A DNA stretch of 64,000 bases from Streptomyces filipinensis (GCF_014649495.1 NZ_BMTD01000013.1:1-64000), one strand, 5' to 3'. Shown: positions 31,925-40,391, numbered from the stretch's first letter. A program made the numbers and translations. The notes: generated by a model from the letters alone, not told the origin.

Positions 31925-32923
31925 TCACCACTGGCACAGCGCGAAGCCTCCGCTCGTCCCGCTGGCGAGGCCGAAGAGTGCGACCAGGTCGCCGCGCCGG
32001 AGCCTTCCGGCCTCCAGCGCCTCGGTGAGCTGCAGGGGCAGGCAGCCCGTGCCGACGTTGCCGTGCCGCGCGAACACCGGGATGACCTGCTCCGGCGTGA
32101 CGCCCATCCCTGCGCAGGTGGCCACGGTGAGGGGCACCGAGGGCTGGTGGACACAGACCAGGTCGGCGTCCCCGATCTTGTACCCCAGCTCGTGCATCGC
32201 CCGGAGACCGTCCAGGGCCATACCCGTGAAGGAGCGCACCAGAGCCTCGGAGTCGATGCGCGGGCAGCGCGGGCGGTCGTCAGCGCCGAAATAGGGGTTG
32301 ATCATGGTGGCCGTGCTCCACGCGGCGGAGTTGGCCACGAACCGCATGCCGAGCAGGCCGGGTTGTTCGGAAGCCTGCATGATCAGCGCGGCGCCGAGGT
32401 CGCCTCCCGTGTAGGCGGGCAGGGCGAACACCAGGTCGCTCCGGCCGGCCACCTCCAGACCCATCAGCCGGCTGGGCATCTCACCGCTGACGATCAGTAC
32501 GGTGGTGTGTGCGCCGGTTCGGATCAACGCGTCGGCGAGCTGCATGGCGTTGAGCACCCCGTTGCAGGCGTTCTTCACATCGACGACGGGGGCCGTCGCA
32601 CCGAGCTTGTGCGCGACGACATGTGCGGTCGCCGGCTCCTCCAGGTCCTCGCTCACACTGGCGAAGACCAGCAGATCGACATCCGAGGGCGAGAGACCGG
32701 CCCGCTGCAGCGCCACCTCAGCCGCCGCGGCCGCGAGGTCCGACGGCATGCTCCCCGGCGGTGCCACCCGGCGCTCCTGGAGGCCGTAGAGACGTTCCAG
32801 GAGGCCGTCGAGGATCAGCAGGTGGGGTTGGGTGGCGCGCATCGTCTCCTCCATCTCGGCGGCGGTTTGACGCTGCTGCGGAAGATGGACGGCCACGCTG
32901 CTGATGCGACTGAAGCCGGACAT
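31925..32923 (-). CDS. oleA: OleA-like condensing enzyme (KAS III/thiolase fold)
   Basis: The 332-residue protein has the KAS III triad C120 (VKNACNG), H259 (CVHQPS) and N289 (RHGNVGTG). Just before the cysteine, the segment DLEEPATA places E96 in front of the Pro. OleA has a catalytic Glu here (LEPS, Glu117 in Xanthomonas) whereas FabH has Phe. This favours head-to-head Claisen condensation of two acyl groups over FabH-type priming. A strong ribosome site (AGGAGGAG) precedes the ATG. It is first in an operon with FAAL, ACP and desaturase, and belongs functionally with oleB-oleC-oleD. Confidence 0.82.
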   Translation of the reverse strand: MSGFSRISSVAVHLPQQRQTAAEMEETMRATQPHLLILDGLLERLYGLQERRVAPPGSMPSDLAAAAAEVALQRAGLSPSDVDLLVFASVSEDLEEPATAHVVAHKLGATAPVVDVKNACNGVLNAMQLADALIRTGAHTTVLIVSGEMPSRLMGLEVAGRSDLVFALPAYTGGDLGAALIMQASEQPGLLGMRFVANSAAWSTATMINPYFGADDRPRCPRIDSEALVRSFTGMALDGLRAMHELGYKIGDADLVCVHQPSVPLTVATCAGMGVTPEQVIPVFARHGNVGTGCLPLQLTEALEAGRLRRGDLVALFGLASGTSGGFALCQW

Positions 32924-32950
32924 GCTCTCCTCCTGGTTCGCGTGCGCGTC

Positions 32951-33106
32951 TCACGGAGACGTGAGCCCCCACGCGACGTTGTGCCCGCCGGACCCGACGA
33001 ATGTGGACAAGGCCAGACGCATACGGGAGTTGGTGCGGATCGTCGGCACCTCCAGGTCGATGGCGTGGGCCAGGCAGGTGAGGGTCGCGGTGGGCGGGAT
33101 GACGTC
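32951..33106 (-). pseudogene. Beta-ketoacyl synthase (FabF-type) C-terminal remnant
   Basis: Leftward the frame reads DVIPPTATLTC, then RLALSTFVGSGGHNVAWGL and a stop. This matches the end of FabF-type ketosynthases, where IPPTxNL is followed by ALSNSFGFGGHN and the last strand. The catalytic Cys and both active-site His are absent, so only the last about 50 codons survive. It stops 27 bp before oleA on the same strand, so a ketosynthase gene may once have headed this operon. Confidence 0.6.
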
Positions 33107-33598
33107 CGCTGGGCCGGGTAATGCCGCGGCGGAACAGTCGGACCGGCCGGAGGTCACGTGCGACGCTCGGCCGCAGCCCGCAAGCTAGCAGCGCAAGGGA
33201 CTTCGTGTGCACGCCGGATCTGGCTGTCCGGGCAGGTTCCTTCGGACGGGCGCTAAGTCCGAGGTACAGCTCTGCATATGAATCACGCGTGGCGCTATGT
33301 GTGAGAGGCCGCGCTGCCGGGGGCGGTGACGAGGGTGAATCCGCATGCGCGAGTACAGGGCCCGCCCCGTGCGGCGCGGGCGGTGCATACGTCCCGTCGG
33401 GTCGCACGACGCCGTGGACACTCCACCGGCCCGGCACGTCGCACGGGCGCGTGCGGAAGACGCTGCTACGGTCGGACCACCTTCATCAGCCCGCTGGCCG
33501 TGTGCCTGCATGGCCGACGAGGGCGTGACGGGACCCAGCGTGCGATCACCTCACGGCCGTCTGATCGCTTGGGCGGCCGGGGTGTCGGGAGGCGGCGT
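33107..33598. other. Unassigned region right of the olefin cluster
   Basis: Several frames are open on both strands but none has family resemblance, a ribosome site or consistent codon use. The end of the stretch (GGGAGGCGGCGT) is the ribosome site of the oxidoreductase gene. It marks the probable right boundary of the olefin cluster. Confidence 0.5.
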
Positions 33599-34471
33599 AT
33601 GCAGGTGGGGCTGCATGCCCTGGGCATCGGGTACGCAGCCCGCCCGGAGGTGGTCCGGGCGGTCGCGCAGGCCGCCGAGGCGCACGGTTTCGCCCGGCTC
33701 TGGGCGGGCGAGCACGTTGTGCTGGTCGACTCACCGCTCTCGCGGTACCCCTACTCCGAGGACGGCCGCATCGCCGTTCCGCCCGACGCCGACTGGCTCG
33801 ACCCTCTGCTGGCGTTGAGCTTCGCAGCGGCGGTGACCGAGACGATCGGTCTCGCCACGGGCGTACTGCTGCTGCCCGAGCACCATCCTGTCGTGGTGGC
33901 CAAGCAGGCGGCGACGCTGGATGTGCTGTCGGCCGGGCGGTTCACCCTCGGGGTCGGCATCGGCTGGTCGGCCGACGAGTTCGCCGCGCTCGGCGTCCCG
34001 TTCGCGGGGCGTGGCCGGCGTACGGAGGAGTACCTCGCCGCGATGCGCACGGTGTGGCAGGAGGACGTGGCCACGTTCGAGGGCGACTTCACCCGTTTCC
34101 GTGAGGTACGGGTCAACCCGAAACCGGTGCGGGACCGGCGGATCCCCGTCGTGATGGGCGGTAACGGTGACGCGGCTCTGCGCCGGGCGGCGACGACCGC
34201 CGACGGATGGTACGGCTTCAACCTCTCCGCGGCCCGGACCCTGGAGCGTGTCCGCGTGCTGGCCGGGCACTGCGCCGAGCGGCGCCGTCGCTTGGACGAA
34301 CTGACCGTGGCGGTCGCCCTGACCGACGGTACCCCCGCCCTGCTGCCCGAGCTGGCACGAGCCGGTGTCACGGAACTGGTGGTCGTCGGCGCACCGCCCG
34401 GGACACCGGACGAGGCCGAGCACTGGGTCGCCCGTCTCGCCGGCCGGTGGATCAACCGCGCCGGTGCCTGA
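33599..34471 (+). CDS. LLM-class (F420-dependent-type) oxidoreductase
   Basis: The 290-residue TIM-barrel protein of the luciferase-like monooxygenase superfamily carries GFARLWAGEHVVL, then TGVLLLPEHHPVVVAKQAATL, LSAGRFTLGVGIGW and IPVVMGGNGDAALRRAA. This pattern is typical of mycobacterial and Streptomyces F420-dependent members with TIGR03619-like sequence. GGGAGG precedes the ATG. The substrate is not predictable. It lies 0.7 kb from oleA on the opposite strand, and its involvement in the olefin pathway is possible but unsupported. Confidence 0.88.
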   Translation: MQVGLHALGIGYAARPEVVRAVAQAAEAHGFARLWAGEHVVLVDSPLSRYPYSEDGRIAVPPDADWLDPLLALSFAAAVTETIGLATGVLLLPEHHPVVVAKQAATLDVLSAGRFTLGVGIGWSADEFAALGVPFAGRGRRTEEYLAAMRTVWQEDVATFEGDFTRFREVRVNPKPVRDRRIPVVMGGNGDAALRRAATTADGWYGFNLSAARTLERVRVLAGHCAERRRRLDELTVAVALTDGTPALLPELARAGVTELVVVGAPPGTPDEAEHWVARLAGRWINRAGA

Positions 34472-34527
34472 GACGTGACCCGTCGACCGGTGTGGCGAGC
34501 GAGCAATGCCGGCCGTCGCTGTGGGCT

Positions 34528-35136
34528 TCAGTGTCGTCTGCGGTTGAGTACGCCGATCAGAGTGGCCAGATCGGCTGCGCCTGCGGGGTCGTCCGCATAC
34601 CGGGTGGTCTGGAGGGGGCCCACCTCTGGAAGGACGATGTCCTCCCGGGCCAGGACGTGCACCAGGCACAGCAGGGCCGCACGGGCGTTGCCGTCGGTGA
34701 AAGGGTGGAAGAACGCCACGTCGAGGTAGACACGGGCCGCGCGGGCCGCGAGCGGCATCTCCGGGTCGGTGGCCTCCCGCAGGCAGGCGGCGAAGTCAGC
34801 CCGGGTACGGGCAGTCAGGCCGTATCGCTCGCTGCCGTTCTTCGCGTAGGCATCGCCCGTTCGGAACAACGCCCTTGCCTCGCCGAGGACTTCACCCTGC
34901 CAGCGGGCCAGCAGGGCGAAGTCGAGCGGGGCGCGGCGTGCGGCGTCGGCGCGGGCCAGGTCGTAGGCGGAGAGCAGACGTTCGGCACGGATCGCGTCGC
35001 GGCGGTGGACGGGCCCTGCGCACCAGGCCCGGAACCCGTCCCGCGCGGGCAGCTCCCGCCGCAGAGCGGGGGCGTGACCCCAGTCGGTCTCGCGGCGCAC
35101 GCGCAGCCAGGTCGTGAGGCTGTCAGTGGCGGTCAT
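34528..35136 (-). CDS. Fic/Doc-type protein
   Basis: The 202-residue protein has the Fic core with H144 in HPFTDGNARAAL. Canonical Fic AMP-transferases read HxFx(D/E)GNGRxxR; here the second Gly is Ala and the last Arg is Leu. Loss of that Arg is also seen in the phage P1 toxin Doc (DANKRTAL), a Fic-fold kinase. The upstream helix with KNGSERYGLTARTRADFAACL corresponds to the target-docking flap. The start ATG at 35136 lies inside the end of the upstream gene (14-bp overlap), so the two are translated together. No inhibitory (S/T)xxxE(G/N) helix is evident. Confidence 0.82.
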   Translation of the reverse strand: MTATDSLTTWLRVRRETDWGHAPALRRELPARDGFRAWCAGPVHRRDAIRAERLLSAYDLARADAARRAPLDFALLARWQGEVLGEARALFRTGDAYAKNGSERYGLTARTRADFAACLREATDPEMPLAARAARVYLDVAFFHPFTDGNARAALLCLVHVLAREDIVLPEVGPLQTTRYADDPAGAADLATLIGVLNRRRH

Positions 35137-35887
35137 GGAACTCCTCCACGGCGCTCCACTCGCGGTGGTCCCGGTAGGGGGCATGGCCGGTGAGGCCGAC
35201 GGCGAGGTCCTCACCGACCGATTCGATCAGTGTGTGCCCAGGAGTCACCCAGCTCTCGAACCGGCCGCCGATCGCGGCCTCCACCGCCTGACCTGCTTCG
35301 ACGTGGCCCATGCCGGTGGTGGTGAGGAACCAGCGCAGGACCAACGCCGCCTGTCCGTGCCAACCGCCTTCCGCGCCTGAGTCCAGTGCCAGTGTGACAA
35401 GCCGGACGCAGGCCCGCTCCAGATGCCAGCTGCGATCCTCGGGAGGGGCATCCGGTGGGGGCGCCAGTTCCGCGAAACGCCGAGCCAGCCTCTCCAGCCA
35501 CTCCCGCCATTCGAGCAGCGCGGTGACGACGCGGGCCGCGGTCTCATCGGGCGTTGTCACCGAGGTCACCGCGGTCACCCAGCTGCCGATGACCCCGCCG
35601 TACCGATAGCACCAGTTCCATCCCTGGGCCCAGCTCCCGTAGCGCTCTCGGATGAGTGCGTCCACCTGGCGTTCACACCAGTGTTCGCCCTGCCACCGGC
35701 CTTCCCTGCCGGAGAGCACGGGTGGTACCCACTCGCGGACCAGCGCGCGGAGGTGAGCTTCCTCGTCCTCGTCCCAGGTGAAGGGGTGTCGGGACGGATC
35801 GACGTCGTCCCAGTTCGTCAGCGGCCTGGCGCGGGGTACACGGTTCTCGGGGAAGGGCAGGGTGTCCAGGTTGTATGCCAGAGTCAA
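35123..35887 (-). CDS. Hypothetical protein coupled to the Fic/Doc protein
   Basis: The 254-residue Trp-rich acidic protein (WDEDEEAHLRALVREWVPP; GSWAQGWNWCYRYGGVIGSWV; LLEWREWLERLARRFAELAPP) is mostly helical, without signal or membrane segments. It overlaps the Fic gene by 14 bp, implying a fixed partnership, perhaps as antidote, adaptor or target. It is far larger than Phd-type antitoxins. No named family is recognised. Confidence 0.75.
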   Translation of the reverse strand: MTLAYNLDTLPFPENRVPRARPLTNWDDVDPSRHPFTWDEDEEAHLRALVREWVPPVLSGREGRWQGEHWCERQVDALIRERYGSWAQGWNWCYRYGGVIGSWVTAVTSVTTPDETAARVVTALLEWREWLERLARRFAELAPPPDAPPEDRSWHLERACVRLVTLALDSGAEGGWHGQAALVLRWFLTTTGMGHVEAGQAVEAAIGGRFESWVTPGHTLIESVGEDLAVGLTGHAPYRDHREWSAVEEFHDRH

Positions 35888-36025
35888 ACCGCTCTTCTGT
35901 TCGCTGCCGCGGGGCCATCAGTCTCGGTCGTCACAGACGGGTTGTCGAATGCTTTTCCGGACCGGGGCGCGGCCCGGCCGGCTGCCAGGCGAAGGCGGCT
36001 TCGTTCATCTCGGGGCGACTCGTCG

Positions 36026-36385
36026 CCTCATGCGAGTGCTGACCGCGCGGTCGCGTGGAACTGCACGTACTCGACGGTCGCGCCTCCGGGGTGCTGCACG
36101 GTCATGTTGCGGCCGGTGGGGACCTCGTTGGGGCCGTCCAGGATCTGTCCGCCGTGTCGCTCGACGAGTTGCAGGGCCTGGTCGAGGCACTCGACGATCG
36201 TGGTGGCGTGGGTGCCGCGGTAGGGGGCGAGGGCTTCTTCTGAACCCGCGAGCAGCAGATAGCCGCCGACACTCGCGAGGTCCAGGTCGCGGTAGGTGAA
36301 CCGGAGTCGTGGCTGCTCTCCGGTGAGCTCGACGAAGGTGGGCAGTGCCGCGTCCAGGTCGGGACGCGGTCGCCCGAACAGGCGT
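36026..36385 (-). pseudogene. VOC/glyoxalase-family protein, 5'-truncated
   Basis: One frame reads PDLDAALPTFVELTGEQPRL, YRDLDLASVGGYLLLAGSEE, ECLDQALQLVERHGGQILDG and VQHPGGATVEYVQFHATARS to a stop at 36026. These are the strands of a VOC domain including the final YVQF. The N-terminal strand and start codon are missing, and the frame runs upstream into an acetyltransferase fragment. It is probably the product of a deletion that fused two genes. Confidence 0.7.
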
Positions 36386-36560
36386 CGACCGGCTTTCGGC
36401 AGCGCACGTACTCGCTCTTGCGCCGGAAGCCCACGCTCTCGTACAGCTCGTAGGACCGGTGCGCATCCGCCGTTCCGGTGTACGAGCGAGCGGTCACCGC
36501 ACCGTGCTCGCGGAGGCGTCGCAGGCCGTCCAGTCCCGCCGCCACGGGGGCGTCCGCCAC
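36385..36560 (-). pseudogene. GNAT acetyltransferase C-terminal fragment
   Basis: Leftward the frame reads LRRLREHGAVTARSYTGTAD, then AHRSYELYESVGFRRKSEYV and RCRKP, the last helix and strand of GNAT proteins (ELYESVGF...). The acetyl-CoA-binding motif is missing, and the stop codon has been lost into the following VOC remnant. It marks the other side of the deletion junction near 36385. Confidence 0.65.
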
Positions 36561-36679
36561 TACGATCTCGTCGCGCTGCCGGACGTGAGTATCCAGCCGG
36601 ACGTGCCTGGCTTCATGGACTGTGCCGTGGCGGGGGGCGCCACGAAGCCACCGCGTCGGCGCGGCACTAAAGTGAGACG

Positions 36680-37222
36680 GTGACCTCACCGCAGGAAGAT
36701 CCGTTACCGCTGCTCGACGAGGACGACCGCGAGGCGGCCGTGGAACGCCTGCAAAAGGCATACGCCGATGAGCGCATCTCGCACGAGGAGATGGACGAAC
36801 GTCTCGACCTGGTCCTCACCGCCAGGACGTCCAGCCAGCTCGCATCGGCTCTGACCTCGCTCCCCCGGGAGCACCCGGGCACCACGTCGACGATCGCCGC
36901 CGCCAGCGGACGGATCCACCGGCGCGGCGCCTGGCAGGTGCCCCGGATCCTCAAGGTCCGGTCCGCCTACGGACGGGTGCGCCTGGATCTGTCCCGGGCG
37001 GTCATCGAGTATCCGGTCGTCGACATAGAGCTGGAGCTCGGAACCGGCGGAGCCAGGATCACGGTGCCACGCGACGCGGTCGTCGACGTCGAGGGTCTGC
37101 ACACTCGGTGGAAGGACCTGCGCTACACGGCCCCGCGACGTCCCCGCTCCGGCGGCCCGAGGATTCGGATCTCTGGGAGCATGGGATTCGGACGGTTGAG
37201 GATCCGCCACGCCCGGCGTTGA
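36680..37222 (+). CDS. DUF1707 protein with LiaF-like C-terminus
   Basis: The 180-residue cytoplasmic protein starts with a DUF1707 domain (REAAVERLQKAYADERISHE, then EMDERLDLVLTARTSSQL, residues 16-62), a SHOCT-like dimerisation module common in actinobacteria. It continues with a beta-rich region (VRLDLSRAVIEYPVVDIELE, VPRDAVVDVEG) like the C-terminal domain of cell-envelope stress proteins. There is no membrane segment. The start is GTG at 36680. Such proteins are thought to take part in envelope stress sensing, but the role here is unproven. Confidence 0.82.
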   Translation: MTSPQEDPLPLLDEDDREAAVERLQKAYADERISHEEMDERLDLVLTARTSSQLASALTSLPREHPGTTSTIAAASGRIHRRGAWQVPRILKVRSAYGRVRLDLSRAVIEYPVVDIELELGTGGARITVPRDAVVDVEGLHTRWKDLRYTAPRRPRSGGPRIRISGSMGFGRLRIRHARR

Positions 37223-37277
37223 CGCCACGATCGCTCGACGGGCTGCATGGGGAAGAAGGCGCTGGTCGGGGGGAATT

Positions 37278-37820
37278 GTGGGCAGTCAGCTATCGGCTCT
37301 GATCGGCGTCACGCTGGGCGCGGCCCTGTCGTACGTGGTCACGATGCTGAACGATCGCGCACGCTGGCGGAGAGAGCAGGGAGCCCGGTGGGACGGGCTG
37401 CTCCTGCAGGCTTACAGCGACTACGGCCAGGCCGTCAAGGAATGCGTGATCGCCTACCAGCGGCTCGCGGCCCATCAAGGCCTGGCGCAGCATCCGACGC
37501 CACTGGAGCCCACGGCCGACGCGCTGGATCAGGCAGCGGGGGCGGAAGCGCGGCGCGCTGCCACGACCGAGCCCCTCCGGCTGTTGGCCGATCCGGGGAC
37601 AGCCGCAGCCGTCCGCCGGCTGAACGAGGCGGTCTGGCAGCTGGAATGGATGGCCAGGGGCCGCCTCACAGCGGACGCAACCGCTTGGGAACAGGCGTAC
37701 CAGGGGTACAGAGACGCCCGGCAGGCCTTCTACGAGAAGGCGCGAGCAGGTCTTCGGGTTCCGGGTGAAGTCCTCCCAGAACGCACGAGCTGGCCGCCGT
37801 CCTGGCGGGCCGGTGCATGA
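37278..37820 (+). CDS. Hypothetical protein with one N-terminal membrane helix
   Basis: The 180-residue protein starts at GTG 37278 after GGGGGAATT. Residues 5-22 form one transmembrane segment (ALIGVTLGAALSYVVTML), and the rest is a cytoplasmic helical domain rich in Arg, Ala and Trp (VRRLNEAVWQLEWMARGRL). The architecture is common in Streptomyces, but no family function is known. It is the same strand as the DUF1707 gene 55 bp upstream, so the two may be co-transcribed. Confidence 0.72.
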   Translation: MGSQLSALIGVTLGAALSYVVTMLNDRARWRREQGARWDGLLLQAYSDYGQAVKECVIAYQRLAAHQGLAQHPTPLEPTADALDQAAGAEARRAATTEPLRLLADPGTAAAVRRLNEAVWQLEWMARGRLTADATAWEQAYQGYRDARQAFYEKARAGLRVPGEVLPERTSWPPSWRAGA

Positions 37821-37934
37821 ACGGCTACGGTCGGCAAGGGCTGCCCTGTCCTGCGGCCGGACGCAGGGGCCACCTGGAGGGCCAGGACCGCCGCCTCCTG
37901 GGAGGCGGCGGCCTCGACGCCGTTTCAGCCGCCG

Positions 37935-38819
37935 TCAGTCCCAGATACCGGTGATGTCGGAGGCGCTGGCCGCGGCCCCGGCGTGGGTCGTCAGCCCGGC
38001 CAGGTCCTCAAGGGTGCGCAGCGTGTCGTAGTGGTTGTAGTGCGTCGAGGTGGAGCTGCCCGGTGCGACGTGCGCACCGTAGAACACGGTGGCGATGTGG
38101 TTGCTGTGCGAGCTGTCGTCCTCGTCGAAGGTGACGGCGAGGATGCTGTTGTGCGTCGCGGCCCAGGTGGCGTAGGCACTGAGGTTGTTCTTCAGCCACG
38201 TGTCGCCCGTCGCGATGGAGCAGTCGTGCATGTCGTCGCACAGGTTCGGGACGACGAACGACTCCTTCGGCAGGGTCGTGTAGTCCGTCGGGAACTGCGC
38301 GAACGTGTGCGCCGTGTTCAGCGCAACGTTGTTGAAGGCGAACCACGGGTTGTGCTTCCGCGCGTACTTGGTGGCGGAGTTGGTGCACACCGTGGATCCC
38401 GCGGAAGGCAGACCCTCGTTGTAGCTGCCCCAGGTCTTGCCGGCGGCGATGAGCTCGGAGCCTAGGTTCGCCGCGCTGCTGAACTGCGGGGTGTAGCAGT
38501 TGTCGTTGGTGATGCCCTGGTTGTTGCCCGAGTACAGGTCCAGGTAGTTCGGCTGGCTGGGGTGGGTGATGGCGAACGAGTTGGTGAGGTTGCCGCCGCC
38601 GGCCTTCAGCGTGTTGTTCAGGTACGGGGCGCTCGTGCTGCCGATGACCTGCTCGTAGGAGTGGTTCTCGAACACCACCACGACCACGTGGTCGGGGGCG
38701 GGAAGCGCGGCGGCCTGCGCGGCCGGGGCGGCGACCCACACCCCGACCAGGGCGGCGGGGAGGGCGGTGACGAGGGGGAGCGCGCGGCGTGAGCGCTTGA
38801 TGCGGGACAGCAAGGACAC
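37935..38819 (-). CDS. Secreted phosphoesterase (acid phosphatase/phospholipase C-like)
   Basis: The 294-residue precursor has a signal peptide (RRALPLVTALPAALVG to AAPAAQAA). The mature part belongs to the phosphoesterase family with an alkaline-phosphatase-like fold: VVVVVFENHSYEQVIGS (metal-binding N-terminal strand), AITHPSQPNYLDLYSG, VPNLCDDMHDCS and ILAVTFDEDDSSHSNHI. SapM-type phosphatidylinositol-3-phosphatases share these motifs. GTG at 38819 is chosen because AGGAGGT lies 6 bp upstream. It is secreted and probably a phosphate scavenger or phospholipid phosphatase. Confidence 0.9.
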   Translation of the reverse strand: MSLLSRIKRSRRALPLVTALPAALVGVWVAAPAAQAAALPAPDHVVVVVFENHSYEQVIGSTSAPYLNNTLKAGGGNLTNSFAITHPSQPNYLDLYSGNNQGITNDNCYTPQFSSAANLGSELIAAGKTWGSYNEGLPSAGSTVCTNSATKYARKHNPWFAFNNVALNTAHTFAQFPTDYTTLPKESFVVPNLCDDMHDCSIATGDTWLKNNLSAYATWAATHNSILAVTFDEDDSSHSNHIATVFYGAHVAPGSSTSTHYNHYDTLRTLEDLAGLTTHAGAAASASDITGIWD

Positions 38820-39064
38820 GGTGGACCTCCTGTGTGTGCGGAGAGCGGGGAGGTTGTCCACTGATCAGGTCCTTTCTGATCAGGCGGTAGGAGACTAGGG
38901 GGCAGGGGCCGGGTCTTCAGGCGACGGGCAATGAAGTCCCGCCGAACAGCCGTCGGTCGCCCGCGGCTCAGCGCTCCCCCGTGTTCACCTTCCGGAGGGT
39001 TGCCCCGGACGTCCGGGCCGTCGGCGCGGGGGGCGACGTGGATGCCACGGGCACGGGTGGTGCT

Positions 39065-40267
39065 TCAGCGCCGGACCGCGCACAGCGCATGGTCGGTCAG
39101 GGTCTGCACCGCCTTGTTGAGCCGGTCCTCGTCGACGGGCGCGGTGGTCGACGTCACCGACACGGTCACCGACCGTCGGCCGTCCGCGCTGACCGCCGGC
39201 CGCCCGTACACTCCGAAGCCATCACCCTCGTGCATGTAGAAGACGCCCCCGCAGGTGAGAGGGACGACGCGCAGTCCGAGTCCGTATCCGCCCTGCTCGC
39301 CCGCGGGAGGTACCGGCAGGTCGTTGTAGGGGACCGTCCGCCGCATCAGCGCCCACTGCGTGGCGGGCAGCAGCCGCCCGCCGGCCAGGGCTCGGAAGAA
39401 CGTGTCGAGGTCCGACGGTGTGCTCACCACCCCGGAGTCCGCGGTGTGCTGGTAACTCTCTTCGGTCAGGTCCACCGGTGCGTCGCCGGGCCCGTCGACG
39501 GTGACCCGCTCGTGGGGGCCGATCAGATACGGGTTCTCGCCGGGGATGTAGGTGTGCCGCAGCCCCAGCGGTGCGATGATCCGGTGTTCGACCAGTTCCC
39601 GCCAGTCCGCACCGCCTGCCTTCTCCGCGATCATCGCCGCGAGCAGGTAGTTGGTGTTCGAGTACGCCCACCGTCGCGGGGACCCGTTGGGCGGCGGGGT
39701 GAAGAGCGGGGCGTGTCGCATCGCGATCACGACGAGTTGGGACGGCGGGGTGGCGTCGTACCGGTTGTCGTCGAAGTGGTTCAGCAGCTTGTCCTGTACG
39801 CCGGGGTCGTTGACGTAGTCGTAGATCCCGCTGGTGTGCTGGAGCAGGTCGCGTACGGTGATCCGCGAGCCGTCGTTGCCCTGGCCGCTGACCACGCCGG
39901 GCAGCCACCGTTCCACCGTGTCGGCCAGTGAAAGCCTTCCCTCTGCGACGAGTTGGAGGACCACCACCGCCGTGAACGTCTTGGTGGTGCTCGCCACCCG
40001 GAACTCCGGGTCCCATGGCACGGGCGCGGTCGAGCCCACACCCGCGGTCCCGTACCGCGCCCGCAGTACGGCGCCGTCCTCTTCCTCCACCCGGGCCACC
40101 ACGTTGACGTCACCCCCGGCGGCGGCCCGTACCGCTGCCAGATCCCGTCTCAGGTCCCCTGCCGCGTAGCCGCCACCTGTCGCCTGCGCTCCGGCGGGCG
40201 CGTCCCCCACCCCGCAGGCCACGAGTGCCGCCATGCACGCCACGACCGCCGTACGCTTCCCCGTCAT
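39065..40267 (-). CDS. Secreted serine hydrolase (beta-lactamase/DD-carboxypeptidase family)
   Basis: The 400-residue protein has an N-terminal hydrophobic signal (AVVACMAALVACGVGDAPAG, possibly a lipobox at Cys18). The penicillin-binding fold shows the catalytic STTK (SxxK), YSN in WAYSNTNYLLA and LLQHTSGI. The third motif, usually K/HTG, reads MHEGDGFG. Class C beta-lactamases, Streptomyces R61 DD-peptidase and related esterases share this scaffold, and the substrate cannot be told from sequence. It is a single gene. Confidence 0.88.
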   Translation of the reverse strand: MTGKRTAVVACMAALVACGVGDAPAGAQATGGGYAAGDLRRDLAAVRAAAGGDVNVVARVEEEDGAVLRARYGTAGVGSTAPVPWDPEFRVASTTKTFTAVVVLQLVAEGRLSLADTVERWLPGVVSGQGNDGSRITVRDLLQHTSGIYDYVNDPGVQDKLLNHFDDNRYDATPPSQLVVIAMRHAPLFTPPPNGSPRRWAYSNTNYLLAAMIAEKAGGADWRELVEHRIIAPLGLRHTYIPGENPYLIGPHERVTVDGPGDAPVDLTEESYQHTADSGVVSTPSDLDTFFRALAGGRLLPATQWALMRRTVPYNDLPVPPAGEQGGYGLGLRVVPLTCGGVFYMHEGDGFGVYGRPAVSADGRRSVTVSVTSTTAPVDEDRLNKAVQTLTDHALCAVRR

Positions 40268-40391
40268 GCTGTCACCTCTGTGATCGGCCCATCGCTGTGC
40301 TGCCGGTGTCAGTCAACTCGCCGCCGATCTTCCGGTCGATGCAGCTGCCACCCGGCCGCCAGGTAGGGCTGGCCCCCGCGGCGCCACGCCT

